NCBI GenBank assembly: GCA_963575675.1
Contig: CAUYUA010000226.1
Coordinates: 1-29,638, forward strand
Source of the DNA: CAUYUA01 sp963575675
GTDB taxonomy: Bacteria > Pseudomonadota > Alphaproteobacteria > Azospirillales > Azospirillaceae
Direction of reading: 5' to 3'
DNA length: 29,638 nucleotides
Within the stretch, counting starts at the first letter, position 1. Every line of letters starts with the position of its first letter. Below are positions 7,716-16,300 of the stretch, piece by piece. The notes below the pieces were generated by a model, which saw nothing but the letters and a program-made list of their open reading frames with translations, was not told where the DNA came from and searched no databases. Made by a program: the position numbers and the translations under genes.

Positions 7716-8837
7716 CTACTTCGTCTGCCGGAGAGGATGAAGACGAGTGACATGTCCCATTTTTCGACCGGGACGAACATCATTTTTCCCATAAAGATGG
7801 AGTCGCGCTTCAGGCTCAGCCAACAGCTCCGGCCACTGACAAACAGCGTCTCCAATTAGGTTCTCCATCTCGGCATCGGCGAAACGCTCCGTCGACCCAA
7901 GAGGCAACCCACAAGCGATCCGAACCAATTGTTCAAATTGGCTGGTGTGACAAGCGTCTATCGTCCAATGGCCCGAATTATGAGGGCGCGGAGCCAGTTC
8001 ATTGACCAGAACGCCGCCATCTTGAACCACGAACATCTCCACCGCCAGCAACCCCACCACATTCAGTGATTCAGCCAACAGGCGGCTTATGTCCCGCGCC
8101 GTCTCCGCGATTTTGGCGGAAATCCGCGCCGGAGCCACAGTTTTATCTAAGATATGGTTGCGGTGTTGGTTTTCAACGGCAGGATATTCCGTCATTGCGC
8201 CATTTTGACCACGCGCCACAATCACCGAAATTTCACAAGTAAAATCAACCACGCTTTCGACGATAATCGGCAAATCTTGTCCTTCCACGCCTCCGACGCG
8301 CCGCCATCCCGCTTCAACATCCTCCGGCGTGACGATTCGAGCCTGCCCTTTGCCGTCGTATCCCAAACGCGCCGTCTTAACCACGACCGGCGCTCCCAAA
8401 TCGGCAACGGCGGCGGCGACCTCAACTTTTGAGCGCGCCGCGCGCCATAACGCGGTGGGAACGCCCAAACGATCAAACAGACGTTTTTCCTCTCGACGAT
8501 CCTGACATGTCGCCAAAACCGCCGCGCCGGGGCAAATGGGAACGCGCGCCTCTAGAAACGCGACCGCCTCAACAGGAATATTTTCCCACTCAAGGGTTAC
8601 GACATCAACCTGATCAGCGAAGTCCGCCAAAGCGTCATAATCAGAAAATCCGGCGATCGTGCGACGAGTCGCCACTTGCGCACAAGGCCCGTCCTCTTCC
8701 GGACAAAACACATGCGTGCGATATCCCAACCGTGACGCCGCAAACGCCGTCATACGACCAAGCTGCCCGCCGCCAAGAACGCCGATGCAAGCTCCCGGCG
8801 CCAAACGACGACACGCGGCGTCTAACGACGCGCTCAT
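7716..8837 (-). CDS. purK: N5-carboxyaminoimidazole ribonucleotide synthetase PurK
   Basis: This ATP-grasp enzyme of de novo purine synthesis uses ATP and bicarbonate to convert AIR to N5-CAIR, the substrate of PurE. It has about 373 residues. The N-terminal nucleotide-fold motif GVLGGGQLGRM is at 19-29. The central ATP-grasp motif KTARLGYDGKGQ is at 154-165. The metal-binding and catalytic NELAPRPHNSGH is at 279-290, followed by the C-terminal PurK domain. The ATG at 8837 overlaps the purE stop codon as ATGA and follows a G-rich site (GGGGGG) three bases before it. The frame is open further upstream but that part has no PurK similarity. Translation is probably coupled to purE. Confidence 0.97.
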   Translation of the reverse strand: MSASLDAACRRLAPGACIGVLGGGQLGRMTAFAASRLGYRTHVFCPEEDGPCAQVATRRTIAGFSDYDALADFADQVDVVTLEWENIPVEAVAFLEARVPICPGAAVLATCQDRREEKRLFDRLGVPTALWRAARSKVEVAAAVADLGAPVVVKTARLGYDGKGQARIVTPEDVEAGWRRVGGVEGQDLPIIVESVVDFTCEISVIVARGQNGAMTEYPAVENQHRNHILDKTVAPARISAKIAETARDISRLLAESLNVVGLLAVEMFVVQDGGVLVNELAPRPHNSGHWTIDACHTSQFEQLVRIACGLPLGSTERFADAEMENLIGDAVCQWPELLAEPEARLHLYGKNDVRPGRKMGHVTRLHPLRQTK

Positions 8838-9391
8838 GCTCCCCCCACAAGCGCGGACGTCTCGGAAACCGGAATCATCGCCACCGATTCGGTCTGACGA
8901 CGACGCCACTCCTCCAAACGCACGGCCAAGGCCGGATCCATCAGCGCCAAAACGGCGGCGGCCAACAAAGCGGCGTTGATCGCTCCGGCTTTTCCGATCG
9001 CCAAAGTCCCGACCGGAATTCCTCCCGGCATCTGCACGATCGACATGAGGCTATCCATCCCCTTCAAGGCATGGCTTTCCACCGGCACGCCGAACACAGG
9101 CAAAGAGGTCAACGCAGCAACCATGCCGGGAAGATGCGCCGCGCCGCCGGCGCCGGCGATGATCACCTTCAATCCGCGCGATCGCGCTTGCGTCGCATAT
9201 TCATAAAGGCGTTTCGGAGTGCGATGCGCTGATACAATTCGCGTCTCGAACGGCGCCTCCAACGCTTCCAGCACAGTTGCGGCGTGCTGCATTGTCACCC
9301 AGTCTGATTGGCTTCCCATAATGACGCCGATCACAGGCGCTTCTCCCGGCGACCGGGCGGCGGAAGCGGATAACGTCTCTATTCCGGTCAC
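8834..9391 (-). CDS. purE: N5-CAIR mutase PurE (class I)
   Basis: This enzyme rearranges N5-CAIR to CAIR in purine synthesis. The 185-residue product has the class I motifs GSQSDW (26-31), SAHRTP (54-59), GAGGAAHLPGM (80-90), GVPVES and SIVQMPGGIPVGTLAIGKAGA. The start is a GTG at 9391, the only plausible start before the first conserved strand, with AGAGGA six bases upstream. About 18 residues precede the core domain and another 18 or so extend past it at the C-terminus. Its stop overlaps the purK start. The leader contains palindromes described separately. Confidence 0.97.
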   Translation of the reverse strand: MTGIETLSASAARSPGEAPVIGVIMGSQSDWVTMQHAATVLEALEAPFETRIVSAHRTPKRLYEYATQARSRGLKVIIAGAGGAAHLPGMVAALTSLPVFGVPVESHALKGMDSLMSIVQMPGGIPVGTLAIGKAGAINAALLAAAVLALMDPALAVRLEEWRRRQTESVAMIPVSETSALVGGA

Positions 9392-9684
9392 GCGAATCCT
9401 CTTAGACCCTAAGATAAAGTCGACTTTGAAAACGCTCTGCCAGAAAGAACGCTCTGTCAGAGCGGCGTATTACAACCCATAATATAATCCCCACGAAACT
9501 CAATAAACCTCAAAAGAACAGATAAGGCAAGCACAAATAGAACGAACAAATGCGGTCTCTACGCCGATCTTGGGAAACGCGGCCCCCCTTGCAGAGCCAA
9601 TCCAGAGAAACACCAATCTTTTCAGACGCCTTCAACAATTGAGAATAGGTAAAAACCCCTATGACGCCGTCACGCGATAACGAC
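9392..9684 (-). promoter_or_regulatory. purE leader with palindromes and a direct repeat
   Basis: The gap between the DUF465 gene and purE carries a perfect 12-bp palindrome AAAGTCGACTTT (9416-9427). It also has a 14-base direct repeat AACGCTCTGYCAGA at 9431 and 9448, the second copy extending into a palindrome CGCTCTGTCAGAGCG (9450-9464). All lie 25-75 bases upstream of the purE GTG, where an operator or attenuation hairpin would act. AT-rich stretches near 9480-9487 could be a -10 element. I recognise no known purine regulator box. The distal part holds a helix-turn-helix-like remnant (9582-9674). Confidence 0.4.
9582..9674 (-). pseudogene. Possible remnant of a helix-turn-helix repressor
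   Basis: Within a 72-codon frame (9510-9728), about 30 residues read as the back half of a Cro/CI-type helix-turn-helix domain, including YSQLLKASEKIGVSLDWLCKGG. Family members commonly have LLxIAxxxGVSLDWLxxG at this point. The front half of the domain is absent, the rest of the frame is unlike any protein I know, and it overlaps the 3' end of the DUF465 gene. It is either a decayed fragment or a chance match. Confidence 0.3.
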
Positions 9685-9885
9685 TCACGCGATGATGTCG
9701 GGCAAAAGTTGGCTTTCCAAACGCGCAATCTGATCTTTTAACAACAATTTACGCTTCTTCAACCTCTGAAGCTTCAATTGATCGAAAGGGGTCTGGTCAC
9801 TCAGCACAGAGATCACTTCATCCAGATCACGATGCTCGGTTCTAAGAGCCGCCAAATTTTTTCGAATAATCCCCTGCTCACCCAT
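9685..9885 (-). CDS. DUF465 (YdcH-like) small coiled-coil protein
   Basis: This 66-residue, highly charged helical protein contains LRTEHRDLDEVISVL followed by DQLKLQRLKKRKLLLKDQIARLE, the hallmark helix pair of the DUF465 family. It is all heptad-like with no membrane segment. Its biochemical role is unknown. Genes of this family commonly sit next to purE in alphaproteobacteria, as here (purE lies about 290 bp downstream). The ATG at 9883-9885 has only a weak G-rich site upstream, but no other start fits the family's length. Confidence 0.85.
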   Translation of the reverse strand: MGEQGIIRKNLAALRTEHRDLDEVISVLSDQTPFDQLKLQRLKKRKLLLKDQIARLESQLLPDIIA

Positions 9886-9924
9886 CGTCGCCCAACGCCC
9901 GCACTATTCCCACACACGCGCACT

Positions 9925-9960
9925 GATTTTCACCGCCTATTCTCACCACCTATTTTCACC
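9925..9960 (+). repeat. Short 13-bp tandem repeat
   Basis: Nearly three copies of a 13-base unit (consensus TATTTTCACCRCC) run between the DUF465 start and the NnrU stop, the last copy overlapping that stop codon. It is a small degenerate array with no evident function. Confidence 0.5.
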
Positions 9961-10648
9961 AAAAGAAAAGCGGGATGATCGGATATCCGAAGAGCGATCC
10001 ATGCATATATAACAGTGCGCAATAAAGCAAGACGCCAGAGACGCAACGACCGACGCCGATTTCCGACCATACGCATTTTTGACGCCCCGCCAAGATCGCC
10101 GCAAACGGAACATAAGGTGAAGAAGAAGCGCATGCGGCCCATGAATCGCCCAAACGACGCGCCGCCTTACGGTCCATCGACCACGCTCCTCCCAAAGCCA
10201 AACCACCCAACGCACCAAATAAGATCACCGACGCCAAATCGCCGTTCGGCGCCAAATGAGCAAGCGCCCACAACGCCGACGCCCATGCGACCGGATGTCG
10301 CGTAATTCGAAAGACTCCGCGAATAGGAGCGTGACGATAACCGCCAGGCAACAGACCTTCGCGCAAAGGGTTAGACTCGGCAACGGCGGCGCAGATCAGA
10401 AATGTCGCCATCGGCATAATCAAGATAGGAACCCAGATGTGATGAAGATTACGCCCCCACACCTCCACATAAGGAGCATGGACATAGGCCCATCCCAACC
10501 AAACCAAGGCTGCCATAGAAAGCGCCGAATACAAGATCAGAAAACCACGTTCTCCGATTCGCCGCGTCAACGAATCACGAATCGGCAAATGCGCCGAAAG
10601 AACATGACTGACCACCATAAAGAAAGCCGCCGCCGCCAGAGTCTTCAT
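9956..10648 (-). CDS. NnrU-family integral membrane protein
   Basis: This protein of about 230 residues has five to six predicted membrane helices. The opening resembles NnrU family proteins: FFMVVSHVLSAHLPIRDSL, then RIGERGFLILYSALS and a Trp-rich helix. The middle section RITRHPVAWASALWALAHL carries the conserved His-Pro that NnrU shares with isoprenylcysteine-methyltransferase-like membrane folds. NnrU is linked to nitrite/nitric-oxide metabolism in some bacteria, but the family is also widespread outside denitrifiers, so that role is not assumed. The ATG at 10648 lies two bases after the chemoreceptor stop; a GTG at 10654 would overlap it. AAGAAGG upstream serves either. Translation is probably coupled to the chemoreceptor gene. 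Confidence 0.85.
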   Translation of the reverse strand: MKTLAAAAFFMVVSHVLSAHLPIRDSLTRRIGERGFLILYSALSMAALVWLGWAYVHAPYVEVWGRNLHHIWVPILIMPMATFLICAAVAESNPLREGLLPGGYRHAPIRGVFRITRHPVAWASALWALAHLAPNGDLASVILFGALGGLALGGAWSMDRKAARRLGDSWAACASSSPYVPFAAILAGRQKCVWSEIGVGRCVSGVLLYCALLYMHGSLFGYPIIPLFFW

Positions 10649-10650
10649 GA

Positions 10651-12636
10651 TCACGCCACCTTCTTTTGCCGCGCAACACGATCCAAAGCGTTTTCCATAA
10701 AAGCCAAATGCGCTGAATCCATCGGGAATTGCAACCGCGTGCTTTGCCCGGAAAATCCCGCGACGCGAGCCTTTATGTTACGACCAACGCCCTCGATAGA
10801 GACCTCAACCAACGCTCCCATCGGTTGCTCAACCCGCACATCGACGCAAGCGCCGCCGATGGAAATTTGCCGCGCGCGCGTGACGATGGGTCTTCCGCCT
10901 CCGAACACTTCCGCTGAAAGATCAATATCCAGACGTTCAAATTGATGCGTAGAGCCTGCATCCTTCACCGCCTGAAGGAAGTCTCGAACTTCCACGCTCA
11001 ATTTATCCGACTGCCCGGACATGGTGTGAGACACCTCATGAACTTCGTAAGACGCAACGCTGGTTTTATTCGCCGATTCACGCACGGCGCCGATGTTTTG
11101 AGTGATTTTATCGGCTCCGGCGGACAAGAAGTGAATATTACGAGAGATTTCGTCGGTGGCGCTTTGCTGCTCGGTGATTGCAGCGGCGATTTCGGTGGTG
11201 GATTGATAGATTTTCGACACGGTTTTTCCGATAGCTTCGACGGCGTTGACTGTTCCACCGATTGAATCTTGAATGGCGCTGATTTGCGAGGTGATCTCCA
11301 CTGTGGCTTTTTGCGTTTGCCCGGAAAGATTTTTGACTTCGTTGGCGACCACGGCAAATCCCCGCCCGGCCTCTCCGGCGCGCGCGGCTTCGATGGTTGC
11401 GTTCAAAGCCAAAAGATTGGTCTGACTGGCGATGTTGGAAATGATGCCGATGATGTTGCCGATTTTCTCCGAAGCGGTTCGAAGAGCCAGAACCTTATCA
11501 ATGACGTCATTAGCCTGTGTCGATCCATGCTCTGCGACGTGAGCGGAGGTGTTGATCAATTTGCTGATTTCCGAGATCGCCGATGTAAGTTGTTGTGCGG
11601 CTGAAGCGACGGCCTGAGAATTGGCGCCGGTTTCGCCCACTTCCGACATCATAACATCGATCCGCTTATTGGTGTCTTGGGCAATGTCGGTCATCGACTG
11701 CGCCGTCCCGGCCATACGAGCGGTGACTTTCGATAAATTATCGAACACGCCGGAAACGCTGGACCCGAACATATCGATCAGTTCTTCGGTTTCCTGCTGA
11801 CGCCGAAGCTTAGACTGAGCTTCTCTCTGCTGCTCGGCTTTCAAGCGATCGTTTTCCAGTCCGTTGTCGCGAAAGATTCGAACCCTGCGCGCCATGGCCC
11901 CGATTTCATTGTTGGCGTCGGCAAAAGGTATCTCGACGCCGTGATCTCCCTCCGACAGACGAACCATTGTGGACTGTAAAATCTTTAACGGTTGAGAAAT
12001 GCTGCGCGTGACAAAAATCGCCGCCAGAACCGCCAACAACCCAATACCGAAAATAGCGCCGAAAGTCGTGGAAACCGCTTTTTCCTTTTCGGCGACGGCG
12101 TTTTTATAAAAGCTCTGAGCTTTATTCTTTGCAAACTCCAAAGCGTCGTTAATGCTTTTGGCGACTCTGGCAACCTGATCTCCGCCTCGTCCTCGAATGA
12201 TCTTCAACGCTTGATCGTGTTGATTGCTGCGCAACGCGGCAAAAATTTCATTTCGAATCGGCCTCCACTCCCTGAAATCGGCCTCCGCCTGCCGAATCAA
12301 GGTTTTATCGCCCAAGAACCGCTCCATCATCACGCCCAAATCAGAGAGGACGCGATCATTCAATTCGTTATCCATCTGAGCAATTTTCTCAAGCTCATCG
12401 GCGCTTTTTTCACCGACAACCGCCTCCAGAATCCCACGCCGCAACGCGATGATGTCTCCCCGCGCCGACAAAGCCGCGTTGGAAACCGTCATCGGATGCC
12501 GATAAAGCTTCTCCGTCAAACTAGAGAGATCATTCATCTTATTCAGAGCATAGGCTCCGAAAATCCCAAAGAACACGATCAACGCTCCGAAGCCCATGCT
12601 TAAGCGCGTTAATATCTTCGTATTCTGAAATGACAT
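10651..12636 (-). CDS. Methyl-accepting chemotaxis protein with C-terminal PilZ-like domain
   Basis: This inner-membrane chemoreceptor controls the CheA kinase. In the 661-residue product, TM1 lies at about 13-31 and a periplasmic four-helix-bundle sensor at about 32-190. TM2 is at 192-210 and HAMP at 211-265. The cytoplasmic signalling domain follows, with a conserved hairpin tip at 407-438 (NLLALNATIEAARAGE, then GRGFAVVANEVKNLS). About 90 C-terminal residues (567-653) look like PilZ, the c-di-GMP-binding fold. Its signature is weak: RxxxR is incomplete and the [DN]xSxxG position is QISIGG, so binding is doubtful. GAGG lies six bases before the chosen ATG; another ATG at 12657, seven codons upstream, also has a GAGG. 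The NnrU-like gene follows directly. Confidence 0.95.
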   Translation of the reverse strand: MSFQNTKILTRLSMGFGALIVFFGIFGAYALNKMNDLSSLTEKLYRHPMTVSNAALSARGDIIALRRGILEAVVGEKSADELEKIAQMDNELNDRVLSDLGVMMERFLGDKTLIRQAEADFREWRPIRNEIFAALRSNQHDQALKIIRGRGGDQVARVAKSINDALEFAKNKAQSFYKNAVAEKEKAVSTTFGAIFGIGLLAVLAAIFVTRSISQPLKILQSTMVRLSEGDHGVEIPFADANNEIGAMARRVRIFRDNGLENDRLKAEQQREAQSKLRRQQETEELIDMFGSSVSGVFDNLSKVTARMAGTAQSMTDIAQDTNKRIDVMMSEVGETGANSQAVASAAQQLTSAISEISKLINTSAHVAEHGSTQANDVIDKVLALRTASEKIGNIIGIISNIASQTNLLALNATIEAARAGEAGRGFAVVANEVKNLSGQTQKATVEITSQISAIQDSIGGTVNAVEAIGKTVSKIYQSTTEIAAAITEQQSATDEISRNIHFLSAGADKITQNIGAVRESANKTSVASYEVHEVSHTMSGQSDKLSVEVRDFLQAVKDAGSTHQFERLDIDLSAEVFGGGRPIVTRARQISIGGACVDVRVEQPMGALVEVSIEGVGRNIKARVAGFSGQSTRLQFPMDSAHLAFMENALDRVARQKKVA

Positions 12637-12702
12637 ATCATGCCTCGTTAGCTTCATGACGAGACCGCCTCAATCTCAATGGCGGACAGAGACCCCATAA
12701 GA

Positions 12703-12724
12703 CGTGACGCGCAAGGACGTCACG
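12703..12724 (-). promoter_or_regulatory. 7-bp dyad upstream of the chemoreceptor gene
   Basis: CGTGACG and CGTCACG flank an 8-base spacer, 67 bases upstream of the chemoreceptor start. This could be an operator for a dimeric regulator or a leader hairpin. The assignment rests on symmetry and position only. Confidence 0.3.
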
Positions 12725-12988
12725 AACAGCATACCTAAGATTCCTTATCACATGCTTTATTTTCAATTAAAAATCTGCAAACGCCAAACAAAAAGCGAAT
12801 AAAAATTATATATATCGAGAGGTTGCGGTCCTCGCCATGGGAGATCATAAAGGGACCCGTCCCCCTTGTCCCCCCGAAATTAAAAACACAATCCCTAGAT
12901 ATGTCTATTTTTTGTTCAACTTCATTCGAGATGACATACTTCTTTTTATTTTTTTAGCAAATATAAGACTCCTCATTTAACCGCCGTT

Positions 12989-13082
12989 GGATCTTTACCG
13001 AATCGCCCTCAAGCGGCAAATATTCCCTCGGTAAATTTTGATCCGTTTGCAACGAATATGACGCGAATATTTTGCCGTCTTG
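12989..13082 (+). other. Two interleaved inverted repeats (potential pseudoknot)
   Basis: Stem A pairs GGATCTTTACCGA (12989-13001) with TCGGTAAA-tttt-GATCC (13028-13044): 13 pairs with a 4-base bulge. Stem B pairs CAAG-c-GGCAAATATTC (13010-13025) with GAATATTTTGCC-gt-CTTG (13065-13082): 15 pairs with a small internal loop and one extra T. The left arm of B lies in the loop of A, and the right arm of A lies in the loop of B. That is the topology of an H-type pseudoknot or of two mutually exclusive hairpins. An A8 run follows at 13083. It lies about 300 bases upstream of the giant gene. Confidence 0.45.
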
Positions 13083-13380
13083 AAAAAAAACTCAGACCGT
13101 GAAATGATTTCCGTTCAAAGGCGTTTAGGTTGACGACGAAACACGCTGCGGCGCATCGTCGAACCATGAACGGCTCGAAGAGCCTGTCCGAAGAAAACAT
13201 TAGCGTTTCCAACGGATTCCAGCGAGTCAGCCCATCGAGATCAAAGCCCGTGAAATATGACAAAAACTGCGATCAAGGGATTCGATTCGATGGATGACCT
13301 CCGAACCCACTGGAAGCATTGATATTTCCTCTGAACGGACTCTAAGGACAAACGCTCAAGAATGTTTAGAGTGGGCAATC

Positions 13381-16300
13381 ATGACTCGCGCCAACGCCGC
13401 CAACAAATCGCCCTCGTCCCCCGCCCGCATTCGGGAGCCGCTTTTGTTGGCGCTGGAGCCGCGCATGATGTTCGACGCGGCGTTAACTGCATACGACCCA
13501 AACCGAACAACAAATCAAGACGCCGCCTCTCACAGTCCCACCACCGACGGCGCTCACGCTCTGTGGCTCGGCGAACCGGGAACGACGGATCGACCAACCA
13601 CGCATGATTTGTTTCAGTCTCTGGTCAACGCCACACAGAGGACGGCGGCCCCCGCCATTAGTCGCGCCTCGACGCTCCCCGCCGTTAGTCGCGCTTCGGC
13701 GCTCAACGAGGTGTTTCAAGCCAATCAACGCCACGCGGCAGAGCGCGAAAACCAACGCCAGGCAGATGAATCCTCGCGAGACAATTCAACGTCCGGCTCA
13801 ACGTCCGGCTCTCGCCGATTGACCGCATCCTCCGCGCTCATCGCCGAATCGACACTGAACCGCCAAAACGACGCACTCTCCGTCGGCGGGCTTGACGGGC
13901 TTGACGGAAGCGTCAATGGGGAGCGACCCAACGCCGAAACCGCAACGCTCAGCGGCGATCGTCATGAATTGTCGCAGGTCGCCTCCGCGTTGGAAGGTCA
14001 TCACGATCTTGACTCCAATCATGTGATCAGCCGCGTTGAAAACGACGCGACGCTTGAAACGACGTCTCAATCCACCCAAGAACGCGCACAAGAGCAAACC
14101 ACACTCAATCAATCAGCGACGCTTCGCGGCGACGCGCGCTTCGGTTGCAGCACGGGAGCCGGGTTAACCAACGGCTCGCTGCTCGACGCCTTGGCCGACG
14201 CCGTCGCCCCGACTCATCCACCAACAAACGCCGCCGAATCAAACACCGCAGAGTCAAACGCCGAAGAGTCAAACGCCGAAGAACGCGCCGCCTATGGCCC
14301 AATGGGGGTCGCTTTGTCGGCGAACACGCGCAACGTCGTCCCGAACAACGCCTCCGACAACGCCGAGCCGTCATCAGAGGAGCGAATCTTCGCAGACAGC
14401 CCTCTGGAGACAACACACGCCTCCGTCCGCATTAACAACGACAATTTTTTGAACGGTTCTCCCGACTCACACAACGATCTTTACTACCATAACGATCTTG
14501 CGCCTGACGCGCTGATTCTCGCCCCACACAACAGCAACGCCAGCACGATCATTGATGACGGCGTTCAGAAAACATTGGTGGTGATCGATCCCCGACTAAA
14601 AGACGTAGACACGCTGATTTCCGGCCTGCCGCCGAGCACGGATATTTTTATGCTCGACCCCAATCGAGACGGATTGATTCAGCTTTCAGAGCGCCTCACC
14701 GGAAAAAGCGGCTACGACGCGATTTATGTTTTAACGCACGGCGCCGACGGCGAGATTCAACTCGGCGCCACGCTGCTCGACACGGCGACGCTCAACGCCC
14801 GCCAAACCGAACTGGCGACCATCGGCCAAGCTCTAACCTCCAACGGCGACTTATTGCTATATGGCTGCAACGTCGCTCAAGACGCCCAAGGCCGCACATT
14901 CATCGATACATTGGCCCGCCTCACTCACGCCGACGTCGCAGCGTCCCGCGACGTCACCGGATCAAGCGCTCAAGGCGGAAACTGGATGCTGGAATACGCT
15001 ACAGGCGCAGTCACCGCCAGCGCGCTTCTCTCGCCGGAGACAGAACAAGCCTATACCGAACTTTTAAACAACGTCGCCCCCACTCTCTCGACGTCTCCAT
15101 TGACCCTAACCTCGATCACCGAGGACAACACAAGCAATAGCGGGCAACAGATTTCCTCGTTGCTGACCAACGCCTCAGACAACAATGGCGACACTCTCGG
15201 CGTCGCGATCACCGGCTTCAGCGTCAGCGACTCCAACAACACCGGAACTTGGCAATACTCGATCGATGGCTCCACGAACTGGACAAACATCAGCAGCATC
15301 ACCAGCGAATACTATTCTCTACTTCTGGATGGCTCCGACTGGATACGCTTTCTTCCCGATGGACATAACGGAACCACCGCGAGTGTAACCTTCCGCGCAT
15401 GGGATAAAAGCGACGGATATGCTGTCGGCAACTACAGCAACGCCTCCGCCAATGGCGGACTAACCGCCTATTCCGGCGACGAAGCCACCGCCTCGATCAC
15501 CGTCTCCAACGTCAACGACGCCCCAACCATCACGGCGGCTTATCCAAACTTACCTTCAATCAGCGAAGACGACTCCGGCAGCGAAGCGCGCGCCGTCTCC
15601 TCCTTACTCAACGAGTTTAATGACGTCGATTACAACACGTCTCAAGGAATCGCGATCACCGAAGCCTTCGGAGACGACGCCGGGACTTGGCAATACTCCA
15701 CCGACGGATCAAACTGGGCCAATATCGGAACCGTCTCCAACACCAGCGCTCTGCTGCTGGCCAGCACGTCTTATGTCCGCTTCGTCACGAACGGAAATAA
15801 CGGCAGCGACGCCCCCTCCCTGAATTACCGCGCTTGGGATCAGTCGTCGGGAACAGCCGGCCAAAGAGTCAACCCGACATCGCACTCCACCAACGAAAGC
15901 ACAACCTCCGCTTTCTCGCAAATATCGGACACCCTGTCTCTCACCGTCGCCGACGTCAACGACGCTCCCGTTCTCACCCCCGCCGCCCCAAACCTCCCTC
16001 AGATTTCCGAAGACGACATAAACAACATAGGCGTCACCATCTCCTCACTCCTGGGAACCACGGTCTCGGACGTGGACGCCAATTCCCCAAGCCCAGGCGT
16101 CGCCATCACCGGCTTCTCCGGCGACGTCGGCAATTGGGAGTACTCCACAAACAACGGAAACGACTGGTCTCAGCTTCCCACAGCATCTTCCTCAAACGCC
16201 TTGTTGCTGCGAGACATCGATCTCATCCGATTCAATCCTCATGGCGCGCTCGGAGGAACCGCCTCCATCACCTACTGCGGATGGGACCAATCCAGCGGAA

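Larger units (their letters stand above)
12637..13380. other. Divergent intergenic region between chemoreceptor and giant gene
   Basis: I find no supported gene in these 744 bp. The part from 12740 to 12960 is AT-rich and probably holds the promoters for both divergent genes. It includes a 7-bp dyad (12703-12724) near the chemoreceptor and two interleaved inverted repeats (12989-13082). An 84-codon minus-strand frame at 13009-13263 lacks recognisable similarity and overlaps these repeats, so it was not called. The frame of the giant gene is open back to 13261, with an alternative ATG at 13294. Confidence 0.5.

Noticed and set aside
12830..12900. Hairpin AAGGGA...TCCCCCTT as a terminator or RNA gene
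   Set aside because: The stem is short and imperfect, is followed by C-rich rather than T-rich DNA, and lies in a divergent promoter region where a terminator is not expected.
13009..13263. 84-codon minus-strand frame upstream of the giant gene
   Set aside because: No domain recognised, no convincing ribosome site examined, and it overlaps the interleaved inverted repeats. It could be a fragment of a mobile-element gene, but nothing in the sequence shows this.
13294..13380. Upstream in-frame ATG for the giant gene
   Set aside because: It adds 29 residues with no family resemblance, and its AAGGGA site is about 13 bases away. It cannot be excluded and is mentioned with the gene.
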